Shown here: positions 45,199 to 53,547 of the stretch, piece by piece
How the letters are laid out: each line of letters opens with the position of its first letter
How positions within the stretch are numbered: position 1 is the stretch's first letter
Origin: Pararhodobacter zhoushanensis
GTDB taxonomy: Bacteria > Pseudomonadota > Alphaproteobacteria > Rhodobacterales > Rhodobacteraceae
Reading direction: 5' to 3'
Length of the DNA: 64,000 nt
Assembly (NCBI RefSeq): GCF_025949695.1
Contig: NZ_JAPDFL010000001.1
Location: 581,001-645,000, forward strand
Notes under the pieces: model-generated
What the model saw: the letters and a program-made list of their open reading frames with translations, nothing else
What the model was told of the DNA's origin: nothing
Databases searched by the model: none
Translations under genes and position numbers: made by a program

Positions 45199-46236
45199 CG
45201 CAACAGGGGTGTGATGGGCAAGGTTCTCGATCTTTGGACAGCGTATCAGTGGCGGCGGCGCAGGCAGCTGCGGCTGGCGCGTGCGCTGCGCAAACGGCGG
45301 GAACTGAGTGCGCTGGTGGATCGGACGGATGCGATCAGGCCGGGGGACGTGCTGGCCTTTACCACGCTGCGAAACGAGGCCGAGAGGCTGCCCTATTTCC
45401 TGAACCATTACCGCGCCTTGGGTGTGCAGCATTTTCTGGTGGTGGATAATGACAGCGACGACGGCAGCCGCGCGCTGTTGGGCGCGCAGCCGGATGTATC
45501 GCTGTGGCACACCACGGCCAGCTATCGCGACTCGCGTTTTGGCGTGGACTGGCTGCAGGGGCTGTTGATGCGCCATGGCGACGGGCATTGGTGCCTGACC
45601 GTCGATGCCGATGAGCTGCTGGTCTATCCGCATCACGACACCCGCCCGCTGCCTGCGTTAACCACGTTTCTGGAGGGCGAGGGTGAACAGGCCTTCGGCG
45701 CGCTGATGCTCGATCTCTATCCCAAGGGCCCGCTGGACAGTCTGCGCTACCGCGCCGGGCAAGACCCGGTCGAGGTGCTGGGTTGGTACGACAGCGCCAA
45801 TTACACCATCACGCGCAAACCCGAGCTGGGGGCGCTGTGGATACAGGGCGGGCCGCGCGGGCGGATGTTCTTTGGTGATACACCCGAGAGGGGGCCGACC
45901 TTGACCAAGGTGCCGCTGGTCAAATGGAACTGGCGCTATGTGTATCTGAACTCGACCCACACCCTGCTGCCGCGCCCGCTGAACCGGGTTTACGACACCG
46001 ACGGTGGCGAGAAACTATCGGGCGTGTTGCTGCACACCAAATTCCTGCCGGGCATCGGCGCGAAATCGGCAGAGGAAAAGACCCGCCGCCAGCATTTCGG
46101 CGAACCGGGCGCTTTCGACCGCTATTACGACGCACTGATCACGTCGCCGGATCTGTGGACCCCGGCTGCCTCGCGCTATCGCGGCTGGCGGCAGCTTGAG
46201 GCCGAAGGGCTGATGTCGCGCGGCGGGTGGGGGTGA
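45193..46236 (+). CDS. Glycosyltransferase, GT2-like (Glyco_tranf_2_4 type), copy 1
   Basis: 347 residues. The core shows FTTLRNEAERLPYFLNHYRA, FLVVDNDSDDGS, the metal-binding DADE in LTVDADELLVY, LMLDLYPKGPL and IQGGPRGRMFF, then VLLHTKFL near the end. It is closely related along its full length to the next gene, so the two are paralogues. The start could also be ATG 45214 (AGGGG just upstream); 45193 lies in the composite repeat. It opens the run GT - GT - GT14-like - sulfotransferase. Sugar and acceptor are unknown. Confidence 0.88.
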   Translation: MKRNRGVMGKVLDLWTAYQWRRRRQLRLARALRKRRELSALVDRTDAIRPGDVLAFTTLRNEAERLPYFLNHYRALGVQHFLVVDNDSDDGSRALLGAQPDVSLWHTTASYRDSRFGVDWLQGLLMRHGDGHWCLTVDADELLVYPHHDTRPLPALTTFLEGEGEQAFGALMLDLYPKGPLDSLRYRAGQDPVEVLGWYDSANYTITRKPELGALWIQGGPRGRMFFGDTPERGPTLTKVPLVKWNWRYVYLNSTHTLLPRPLNRVYDTDGGEKLSGVLLHTKFLPGIGAKSAEEKTRRQHFGEPGAFDRYYDALITSPDLWTPAASRYRGWRQLEAEGLMSRGGWG

Positions 46237-46308
46237 CGGTCCGATGACAAGTTTTCGGTTTGATCCTGATTCGGTCCGGGGTATTCCCAAGGGAACAGGC
46301 AGTGTTGT

Positions 46309-47331
46309 GTGGGTAGTTGCGTGGGTTTTCTGACGTCATATCGCCTGCGGTTGATGCGCAAGCGCTGGCAGCTGCGCGCCCGGTTGAAGCGGCGAGAGCT
46401 GGCACCGCTCGCGGATCGTACCCACCAGTTGCGCAAGACCAGCATTCTGCTGTTCGCCACGTTGCGCAATGAAAAATCCCGGCTGGCGTATTTCCTGACG
46501 TATTACCGCGCGCTGGGCGTCGAGCATTTTCTGATCGTGGATAATGGATCGGACGACGGCTCGGCGGAATACCTGAGCGCGCAGCCCGATGTTTCGGTCT
46601 GGCGCACCACGGCCAGCTACAAGGCCTCGCGCTTTGGCATGGACTGGATGAACGCGCTCTTGCGCCGCTATGCGCATGGGCGCTGGGCGCTGGTGGTCGA
46701 TGTGGACGAGTTCTTCCTTTACCCGTTCTGCGATACCCGCCCGTTGCGCGCGCTGACCGACTGGCTGGACGACGCCGGGCTGCGCAGCTTTGGCACGCTG
46801 CTGCTGGACGTCTACCCCAAGGGACCGGTGAACGCGCAGCCCTGCATCGAGGGGCAGAACCCGCTGGAAATTGCCAGCTGGTTCGACAACGCCAATTACG
46901 CGATCACCCGCAACCACCAGTACCGTAACCTGTGGATTCAGGGCGGGCCGCGCGCGCGCGGGTTCTTTGCCGATACGCCCAAGGCGGCGCCGGCGCTGAA
47001 CAAGATCCCGCTGGTCAAATGGGACCGCAGCTATGCCTATGTCAGCTCGACCCATATGCTGCTGCCGCGCGGGCTGAACCTGACCTATGACACCTACGGC
47101 GGCGAAAAGGCGTCGGGCTGTTTGCTGCATGCCAAGTTTCTGGCGACGCTCACCAGCAAGGCGCGCGAAGAAATGGCGCGGGGCGAGCATTATGCCGACA
47201 GCCGCGAGTATAAGGCCTATGCCGAGGGGCTTGAGGACGGCACCGATCTGTGGACCAAATGGTCCGAGCGCTTCATCAACTGGCGGCAGCTGGAAATCAT
47301 GGGGCTGATGTCCAAGGGGAACTGGGCATGA
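46309..47331 (+). CDS. Glycosyltransferase, GT2-like (Glyco_tranf_2_4 type), copy 2
   Basis: 340 residues from GTG 46309 (AGG about seven bases upstream); GTG 46321 is possible. It matches the upstream gene motif by motif: FATLRNEKSRLAYFLTYYRA, FLIVDNGSDDGS, VVDVDEFFLYPF, LLLDVYPKGPV, WIQGGPRARGFF, LLHAKFL. The pair probably arose by tandem duplication and then diverged in specificity. Its stop overlaps the GT14-like start by ATGA. Confidence 0.88.
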   Translation: MGSCVGFLTSYRLRLMRKRWQLRARLKRRELAPLADRTHQLRKTSILLFATLRNEKSRLAYFLTYYRALGVEHFLIVDNGSDDGSAEYLSAQPDVSVWRTTASYKASRFGMDWMNALLRRYAHGRWALVVDVDEFFLYPFCDTRPLRALTDWLDDAGLRSFGTLLLDVYPKGPVNAQPCIEGQNPLEIASWFDNANYAITRNHQYRNLWIQGGPRARGFFADTPKAAPALNKIPLVKWDRSYAYVSSTHMLLPRGLNLTYDTYGGEKASGCLLHAKFLATLTSKAREEMARGEHYADSREYKAYAEGLEDGTDLWTKWSERFINWRQLEIMGLMSKGNWA

Positions 47332-49025
47332 GCGAGAAGCTGGGGTTCATCCTGCTGGCCCATACCGCGCTGGACCGCGTGGCGCAGGTGGCACGCTTTG
47401 TGGCGCAGGGTGGCAATCCGGTGGTGATCCACGTCGATGCCCGCACCCCGGCGAAGGCGTTTCAGGGTCTGCAACAGGCGCTGACCGATCTGCCCGACGT
47501 GCGGTTCAGCAAGCGGCATCGCTGCGACTGGGGCACGTGGTCGCTGGTGGCGGCGATGCAGACGGCGGCCGAGCAGATGCTGGCGCAGTTTCCGGGGGTC
47601 GAGCGGGTTTATGCGATGTCCGGCGCCTGCCTGCCGCTGCGCCCGGTGAGCGAGCTTGAGGCGTGGCTGGCCCGCCACCCCGACACGGATTTCATCGAAT
47701 CGGTGAATGTGGGCGATGTGAACTGGACCAAGGGCGGGCTGTCCAAGGAACGCTTTACCTTGTGGTTTCCCATCGGGTTCAAGCGCAACAAATGGCTGTT
47801 CGACCGGCTGGTTGATGGCCAACGCCTGCTGCGGATGAAGCGCGACATTCCCGATGGCATCGTGCCGCACATCGGCTCGCAATGGTGGTGCCTGACCCGT
47901 GAGACGCTGAACGCGATCCTGACAGATCCGATGCGCGGGCCCTACGACCGGTATTTCAAGCGCGTCTGGATCCCTGACGAAAGCTATTTCCAGACGCTCG
48001 TGCGCCTGCATGCCCGCCGGATCGAAAGCCGCACGCTGACGCTGGGCAAGTTCGACCATCAGGGCAAACCGCATGTGTTCTACGATGACCATTTGCAGCT
48101 GCTGCGCCGGTCGGACTGTTTCATGGCGCGCAAGATCTGGGCGGGGTCGGACCGGCTGTATCAGCATTTCCTCGCCGCGCGTGACGCAGCGCCCAGCGAC
48201 GCCGAGCCGCAACCCAGCCGCATCGACCGCCATTTCGCCCGCGCCACCGAGCAGCGGGTGCGCGGGCGCGCCGGGCTTTATATGGCCAGCCGGTTTCCGG
48301 TCAGGAACCGCGAAAATGGCAAAACGGCCGAGCCCTATTCAGTGTTTCAGGGCTTTACCGAGGTGTTTCAGGACTTTGAGGGTTGGTTGGCCGCCGTTGC
48401 CCAGTGCCGCGTGCACGGCCACCTCTTTGCCCCGCGCAAGGTCCAGTTTGCCGGGCGCGAACGGGTGTTTACCGGCGGCCTCAGCGACAGCGCGACCCTG
48501 CGCGACTATAATCCGCGCGCCTTTCTGACCAACCTTCTGTGGGCCACGCGCGGCGAGCGGCAGTGCTTTCAGTTCGGCCCCGGCGATACGCAGGGCAAGG
48601 ATTTCGACCTGCTGCGCTTCATGGCGACCGATTCCAACGCGCAGATCTCGGTGATCTCGGGAGCCTGGGCGGTGCCGCTTTACCGCTCGGGCGGTGATTT
48701 TGCGCAACTCCGGCGCGAGGCCGCGCGGTTGCAGCGGATCGAGACCGCGATGCTGGACGTCCTGCAAAGCCCGCAGACCCGCGCGCGTATCCGCATCTGG
48801 ACGATGGCCGAGTTTCTGGAAAACCCCGCCGAGCCGCTGCACATGCTGTTCGACGAAATCGCCCCGCACGCGCAGGCCCGGCTGATCCGCATTCCCGATA
48901 TGGTTGATCTGGGCGGTTTCGGCAGCTTCCTGCAGGAATTGCGCAATCAGGGCATGCAGCCGGTGCTGATGGGGGATTTCCCGCAGACGCCTGTCTCTCC
49001 CGACCCCTCGCACCGGATGAAATAA
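47328..49025 (+). CDS. GT14-like (core-2 branching) glycosyltransferase with a C-terminal extension
   Basis: 565 residues. The N-terminal 280 residues look like the core-2/I-branching family: FILLAHTALDRVAQVARFV, VVIHVDART, CDWGTWSLVAAM, VYAMSGACLPLRP and GSQWWCLTRETL, then WIPDESYFQTL. The C-terminal half (about 300-565) is a separate unknown domain, probably the DUF5927 type found with this enzyme in Rhodobacteraceae. GT14 members transfer GlcNAc or xylose. Its start overlaps the preceding GT stop, and the sulfotransferase starts three bases after its stop, so they are tightly coupled. Confidence 0.8.
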   Translation: MSEKLGFILLAHTALDRVAQVARFVAQGGNPVVIHVDARTPAKAFQGLQQALTDLPDVRFSKRHRCDWGTWSLVAAMQTAAEQMLAQFPGVERVYAMSGACLPLRPVSELEAWLARHPDTDFIESVNVGDVNWTKGGLSKERFTLWFPIGFKRNKWLFDRLVDGQRLLRMKRDIPDGIVPHIGSQWWCLTRETLNAILTDPMRGPYDRYFKRVWIPDESYFQTLVRLHARRIESRTLTLGKFDHQGKPHVFYDDHLQLLRRSDCFMARKIWAGSDRLYQHFLAARDAAPSDAEPQPSRIDRHFARATEQRVRGRAGLYMASRFPVRNRENGKTAEPYSVFQGFTEVFQDFEGWLAAVAQCRVHGHLFAPRKVQFAGRERVFTGGLSDSATLRDYNPRAFLTNLLWATRGERQCFQFGPGDTQGKDFDLLRFMATDSNAQISVISGAWAVPLYRSGGDFAQLRREAARLQRIETAMLDVLQSPQTRARIRIWTMAEFLENPAEPLHMLFDEIAPHAQARLIRIPDMVDLGGFGSFLQELRNQGMQPVLMGDFPQTPVSPDPSHRMK

Positions 49026-49028
49026 CCC

Positions 49029-50420
49029 ATGGCGTATGAGTATTTTGTTGTTCTGGCTGAAATGCGGACCGGGTCCAACCTGTTGGAGTCCAATCTCAAT
49101 GCCCTTGAGGGGATCGAATGCCACGGTGAGCTGTTCAACCCGTTCTTCATCAATCAGCCGGGCACCGACACTTTCAAAGGCATCAGCTTCGCCGAGCGCG
49201 AGAAAGACCCCTGGCCCTTGATGATGGCCGTGCGTGCGGGCGGGGGGCGGATGGTCGGTTTCCGGCTGTTCCATGACCACGACCGGCGGATCTGGGACCA
49301 TGTGCTGGCCGATCCGGCCTGCGCCAAGATCGTCCTGACGCGCAATCCGCTGGACAGCTATGTCTCGCGCAAGATCGCGGCGGCGACGAACCAGTGGAAA
49401 CTGGGCGATGTGAAGCACCGCAAACAGACGCAGGTGACGTTTGATGCGGCCGATTTCGAGCAGCATCTGGCCCGTGTTCAGGGCACACAGATCGAGATCC
49501 TGAACCTGTTGCAAACCACCGGGCAAAGCGCGTTCTATATCGGCTATGACGACGCCAATGATCTGAGCGTTCTCAACGGTTTGGCGCGTTGGCTGGGCGT
49601 GGCCTCGGTGATCACCGAACTGCCCCGCGCGCTGAAAAAGCAAAACCCCGAGCCACTGGACCAGAAGCTGACCAACCCGCAGGCCGTCGCGCAGGCGATG
49701 GCACGGATTGACCGGTTCGACCTGACCCGCACGCCGAATTTCGAGGTCCGGCGCGGCCCGACGCTGCCCGCGATCCACGCGGGCGCGCAGGTGCCGCTGC
49801 TGTTCCTGCCCCTGCGCGGCGCGCCCGAGGCCTCGGTGATCGACTGGCTGGCCGCGCTGGACGGGGTGCCGCCGGGCGCTCTGCCGCGCGATTTCGACGA
49901 GGGGCGGCTGGACCAATGGCGTCGCGCGCATCCGGGCTTTCGCAGCTTCACCGTGCTGCGCCACCCGCTCAAACGCGCCTATTGGGTGTTTCAGCGCAAG
50001 GTGCTGACCGGCGACTTCACCGCCGTGCGCGAGCATATGCAGCGGCTGTTTGGTGCGTCACTGGAAGGGGGCTCGCTGTCACTGGACGAACAGCGCACGG
50101 CGTTCAAGGCGTTCTTGCGGTTCTGTGCCGCGTCTGTCTCGGGTCAGACCGGGCTGCAGCCCTGGCCGATGTGGGCCAGTCAGGCGGCGCTGCTGGACGG
50201 CTACACCAAGGTTATCACCCCGGACCTGATCCTGCGCGAAGAGGAACTGGCCGAAGACCTGACCACCCTCGCCCGCCGTATGGGCCGCCCTGCGCCAGAG
50301 CTGGGATCCGAGAGTGAGCCGGGTCTGCCGCTTGCTGCGCTCATCGACGAAGAGATCACCGATCTGGTGCGTATCGCCTATCGGCGGGACTATGACGCCT
50401 TCGGCTTCGCGGATCTGTAA
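49029..50420 (+). CDS. Two-lobed sulfotransferase (NodH-like)
   Basis: 463 residues. The first lobe has a PAPS 5'-phosphosulfate loop-like MRTGSNLLES (12-21) and the 3'-phosphate motif IVLTRNPLDSYVSRK (101-115). A second lobe from about 255 has a second phosphate-binding-like segment FTVLRHPLKRAYWVF (306-320) preceded by LPLRGAPEAS, resembling another sulfotransferase half. Enzymes of this type sulfate lipid-linked or surface glycans, as NodH does for Nod factor. It follows the GT14-like gene by three bases. With cysQ and galU nearby, it suggests a sulfated glycan. Which hydroxyl is sulfated is unknown, and the second lobe could be degenerate. Confidence 0.8.
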   Translation: MAYEYFVVLAEMRTGSNLLESNLNALEGIECHGELFNPFFINQPGTDTFKGISFAEREKDPWPLMMAVRAGGGRMVGFRLFHDHDRRIWDHVLADPACAKIVLTRNPLDSYVSRKIAAATNQWKLGDVKHRKQTQVTFDAADFEQHLARVQGTQIEILNLLQTTGQSAFYIGYDDANDLSVLNGLARWLGVASVITELPRALKKQNPEPLDQKLTNPQAVAQAMARIDRFDLTRTPNFEVRRGPTLPAIHAGAQVPLLFLPLRGAPEASVIDWLAALDGVPPGALPRDFDEGRLDQWRRAHPGFRSFTVLRHPLKRAYWVFQRKVLTGDFTAVREHMQRLFGASLEGGSLSLDEQRTAFKAFLRFCAASVSGQTGLQPWPMWASQAALLDGYTKVITPDLILREEELAEDLTTLARRMGRPAPELGSESEPGLPLAALIDEEITDLVRIAYRRDYDAFGFADL

Positions 50421-50566
50421 GGGGAAAATCAATGGGGGGCTCCAGTCGCCCGGAACCCCCATCTCCCACGTGCCCTTCGCACCACACGTGAACCTGGATA
50501 TGTCCCGGACCATCCTGGTCCATGAAACAACCCTGACACGGCGCGGTGCGCATGGCAAAGATTTAG

Positions 50567-50595
50567 CCCGCCGCATTTAGCTCAAATGCGACGGG
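50567..50595. terminator. Hairpin between the sulfotransferase and DUF2853 genes
   Basis: CCCG-C-CGCATTT / AAATGCG-A-CGGG, an inverted repeat with one internal mismatch and the loop AGCTC. It lies between two convergent genes and may act in both directions. A second small hairpin, GGACCA-TCC-TGGTCC, lies near 50504-50518. Confidence 0.6.
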
Positions 50596-50606
50596 CCAGG
50601 GGCAGG

Positions 50607-50948
50607 TCAGGCGTAGGCGGCTTCCTTGCCGAAATGCTTGCACAGCATGTAATACACCACCGCGCGGTACTTGTTGCGCTCGGATTTGCCATAGGTCTCG
50701 ATCACCGCTGCAATCGCCTCATCCAGCGCCGGACCGGCTGCCAGACCGAGCTTCTTCATCAGGTACTTTTCCTTGACGGTTTCCAGCTCACCCGGCTGGC
50801 TGGCGGCGACGGTCGAGGCGTCGGCGTCATAGATCGACGGGCCACAGCCAATCGTAACCTTGGTGAGCAGCGCCATATCCGGCTCCATCCCGCATTTATT
50901 GCGCAGGTCATCGGCATATTTGGCAATCAGATCGTCACGGCGTCCCAT
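50607..50948 (-). CDS. DUF2853 family protein
   Basis: 113 residues, the usual family size. Characteristic stretches are KYADDLRNKCGMEPDMALLT, VTIGCGPSIYDADASTVA, and the C-terminal YGKSERNKYRAVVYYMLCKHFGK. It is predicted to be small and helical. Function is unknown; there is no catalytic motif. AGAGG lies about seven bases before the start. It is convergent with the sulfotransferase gene. Confidence 0.92.
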   Translation of the reverse strand: MGRRDDLIAKYADDLRNKCGMEPDMALLTKVTIGCGPSIYDADASTVAASQPGELETVKEKYLMKKLGLAAGPALDEAIAAVIETYGKSERNKYRAVVYYMLCKHFGKEAAYA

Positions 50949-51062
50949 AGCGTACCTCTCCCCGAGAAATCGTTTATTTCTGTCGTCAAACCATACGGAA
51001 ACGCCGCGCTTTCTCGCAAGAAGAAAGCGCGGCGGTCAGCGGGTTTGTCACGGGCCGTCGGA

Positions 51063-52244
51063 TCAGAGGCGGCGCAGAAGCTCTGCGGTGGGCCAGCCAT
51101 CGGCGGGCAGACCCAGCTGGCCCTGCACGTCCTGCACGGCGGCGCGGGTGCCAGCCCCCAGAATGCCGTCAATCGCCCCGACGTCAAACCCGCGCGCCTG
51201 CAAGCGTTGCTGCAAGGCGCGCATGCCGTTCTGGTCCAGACCCTCTTGCGGGTTGCCCGCGTCATAGATCGGCGCGCCCTCGATCCTTGTGGCGAAATAG
51301 GCGGCGGTCACGACATAGGTGAAGGACTGGTTCCACTCGAACAGCACGCGGAAATTGTCAAAGATCATGAAGGCCGGTCCGCGATGGCCCTGCGGCAGGA
51401 TCACCGAGGCCGACAACCGGCCTGATGGCATCGACACGCCCCGCGCCTGCACGCCCATCCGCTCCCAGTCTGAAACGCTCATCTGCGTGCGCAGCCCGGT
51501 GCGGCTCAGGTCCAGGTTCGACGGGATCGACACTTCGACCAGCCACGGCTCATTCGGCCGCCAGCCGTGGTGGCGCAGCAGGGCGGCGCCGGTCATCACC
51601 GCGTCAGGCATCGAGCCGCGCACATCCACGTGCCCGTTGCCGTCAGCATCGACGCCCAAGGTCAGAATATCGCGCGGCAGCATTTGCACCATGCCGATCT
51701 CCCCGGCCCAGGCGCCCTGCGTCGTCGCCGGGTCCAGATCGCCGCGGCGGTACAGCTCGGCCATCGCGATCAGCTGCGGGCGGAACAGTTGCGGGCGGCG
51801 GCAGTCATGCGCCAGCGTTGCCAGCGCGTCGGCGGTGTTGATATCGCCCTGAAACGCGCCGAAATCGGTCTCGAAGGCCAGAAAGGCCAGCATCACCCCG
51901 GGGTTGATCCCATAGCTGCGCTGTACCTCCTGAAACAGCGCGCTGCGTTGCGACAGCAGTTGGCGCGCGCGGTCCAGCCGGCTCTGGCTGATCAGCGAGC
52001 GCGAAAAGTCGATGAACGGGCGCTGAAAGAACCCCTGCGCGCGGTCGCGGCTCAGCACGGTGCTGTTCTGGCGCAACCGGCCAAAGAACTGATCCGCGAC
52101 CGATGACGGCAATCCGCCGCGCACGGCTTCCTGTTTCACGCCGTCGATAAAACCGGACCAGCTGCCACCGCAGCTGGCCTGTGCTTGTGCGGCAACGGGG
52201 GAAAGGCAAAGGGCGGTAACGGCAGCGGCAAGAAATCGGCGCAT
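51063..52244 (-). CDS. Lytic murein transglycosylase (MltB type) with peptidoglycan-binding domain
   Basis: 393 residues. A signal peptide (FLAAAVTALCLSPVAAQAQA) leads to the SLT_2/MltB domain with the catalytic Glu in LAFLAFETDFGAFQGD, then GEIGMVQMLPRDIL and a WxxNxPW-like segment. The C-terminal 60 residues form a PG_binding_1 domain (RALQQRLQARGFDVGAIDG, GTRAAVQDVQ). It cleaves peptidoglycan glycan strands in the periplasm. ATG 52244 has AGGAG five bases upstream. The composite repeat copy 3 lies upstream, between it and rmuC. Confidence 0.93.
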   Translation of the reverse strand: MRRFLAAAVTALCLSPVAAQAQASCGGSWSGFIDGVKQEAVRGGLPSSVADQFFGRLRQNSTVLSRDRAQGFFQRPFIDFSRSLISQSRLDRARQLLSQRSALFQEVQRSYGINPGVMLAFLAFETDFGAFQGDINTADALATLAHDCRRPQLFRPQLIAMAELYRRGDLDPATTQGAWAGEIGMVQMLPRDILTLGVDADGNGHVDVRGSMPDAVMTGAALLRHHGWRPNEPWLVEVSIPSNLDLSRTGLRTQMSVSDWERMGVQARGVSMPSGRLSASVILPQGHRGPAFMIFDNFRVLFEWNQSFTYVVTAAYFATRIEGAPIYDAGNPQEGLDQNGMRALQQRLQARGFDVGAIDGILGAGTRAAVQDVQGQLGLPADGWPTAELLRRL

Positions 52245-52346
52245 GAAAACTCCTGTCAAATGTTAACCGAATCTACCAACAAACGCCGCCCGCGTCCAAG
52301 GGTGCCGCGGCCTGCCCGGTAACATCTTCACGCGGGACGCAGGTCA

Positions 52347-52415
52347 CATCATCTGTCCGGAAATATCCTCGGGGGTGAATTCGGCGAACGCCGAAGAGGG
52401 GGCGGAAAGCCCCCT
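52347..52415 (-). repeat. Composite hairpin/ACCCCCGAGGATATTT element, copy 3
   Basis: Read on the minus strand: AGGGGGC-TTTCC-GCCCCCT (52415-52397), TCTTCG, a GGCGTTCGCC stem, GAATTCACCCCCGAGG (52382-52367), ATATTT and GGACAGATGATG. It shows the same order as the copy at 45130, including TCTTCG and GAATTCACCCCCG. The hairpin overlaps the rmuC stop, so it probably terminates mutL-rmuC transcripts. Confidence 0.78.
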
Positions 52416-53547
52416 ACCCGCCCACCCGCAGCGGTGGGGCCGGGCTGTCGGGCGACAGTTCTTCAAAGTCGAAGTTATCCAGCCGCCGTGCGCGCCGCCC
52501 TGCCTTGTCCGCCGAGATGCGGATCTCCGACACGTCCTTGGCGGCCTGCGCGAAATGCCGGTCCAGATTTTCGACCCGCCCGCCCAGCCGCTCCAGATCG
52601 CGGCACAGCTCGGCCAGTTCGCGACGGATCGCCCCCGCCTGCTCACGCATGCGGGCGTCCTTGAGCACCGCGCGCATGGTGTGCAGCGTGGCCATGCAGG
52701 TGGTGGGCGACACGGTCCAGACCTTCAGCGCGAAGCCCTCGCGCACCAGATCGGGAAAGTTGGAATGCAGTTCGGCATAGACCGCTTCCGAGGGCAGGAA
52801 CATCAACGCGCCCTCGGCGGTCTCGCCCTCGATAATATACTTTTCGGCAATCGCCCTCATGTGGTTGCGCATCGAGGCGCGCATCTGGCGGCGGGCCTCT
52901 TGCCGTTCGGCCTCGGTCGTGGCGTTGCGCAGGGCCTCGTAGGGTTCCAGCGGGAATTTGGCGTCGATGGCAATGGGGCCGGGCGGGTTGGGCAGATGCA
53001 CCAGACAATCAGCGCGTTTGCCGTTCGAGAGCGTCGCCTGCATGGTGAAGGCGTCCGAGGGCAGCGCGCGCCCGACGATATCGTGCAGCTGGATCTCGCC
53101 AAAGGCACCGCGGGTCTGCTTGTTCGATAGGATATCCTGCAACGACAGCACATCACCGGACAGCTTCTCGATATTCTCCTGCGCCTTGTCGATGGCTTCC
53201 AGCCGCGCGTGCAGGTCGCCCAGACTGCGCGCCGTGCGCACCGCGCTGCCCTCAAGCGCCTCGCCCATGCTGTCCGCGACATCAGCCAGCCGCTGCTCCA
53301 TCAGTCCCATCATCTGCGCCTGTGATTTCGCCTGCGCGTCGGAGACATGGTGCAGCCCGCCCGCCAGATGCTGCTGGCCGTCCGAGATTGCCTGCACCCG
53401 TTGGCCCAGCTGGCTCATCTGCCAGGACAGCGGCGCTGCCACCCGCGCGGCCTTGAGCGCAGCGAACAGGATCAGCACCAGCAGCAGCGCCAGCACCCCA
53501 CCGCCAAGCGCGGCCAGCGTCATTGGGTCTTGCAGATCGAGGGTCAT
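52414..53547 (-). CDS. rmuC: DNA recombination protein RmuC homologue
   Basis: 377 residues. One N-terminal membrane helix ([21 protein letters not shown]) is followed by coiled-coil sequence and the RmuC domain: [68 protein letters not shown] and [13 protein letters not shown]. RmuC limits DNA inversions and has a restriction-like nuclease fold in which the Asp-Ala-Lys is catalytic. ATG 53547 overlaps the mutL stop by ATGA. It ends at the composite repeat hairpin. Confidence 0.94.
   Translation of the reverse strand: MTLDLQDPMTLAALGGGVLALLLVLILFAALKAARVAAPLSWQMSQLGQRVQAISDGQQHLAGGLHHVSDAQAKSQAQMMGLMEQRLADVADSMGEALEGSAVRTARSLGDLHARLEAIDKAQENIEKLSGDVLSLQDILSNKQTRGAFGEIQLHDIVGRALPSDAFTMQATLSNGKRADCLVHLPNPPGPIAIDAKFPLEPYEALRNATTEAERQEARRQMRASMRNHMRAIAEKYIIEGETAEGALMFLPSEAVYAELHSNFPDLVREGFALKVWTVSPTTCMATLHTMRAVLKDARMREQAGAIRRELAELCRDLERLGGRVENLDRHFAQAAKDVSEIRISADKAGRRARRLDNFDFEELSPDSPAPPLRVGG

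Noticed and set aside
43711..45636. 641-codon minus-strand frame over galU and the first paired glycosyltransferase
   Set aside because: Opposite two genes with clear family motifs; no recognisable protein features.
48339..50036. 565-codon minus-strand frame opposite the GT14-like and sulfotransferase genes
   Set aside because: Antisense frame, Arg/Gln/His-rich, no motif or ribosome site.
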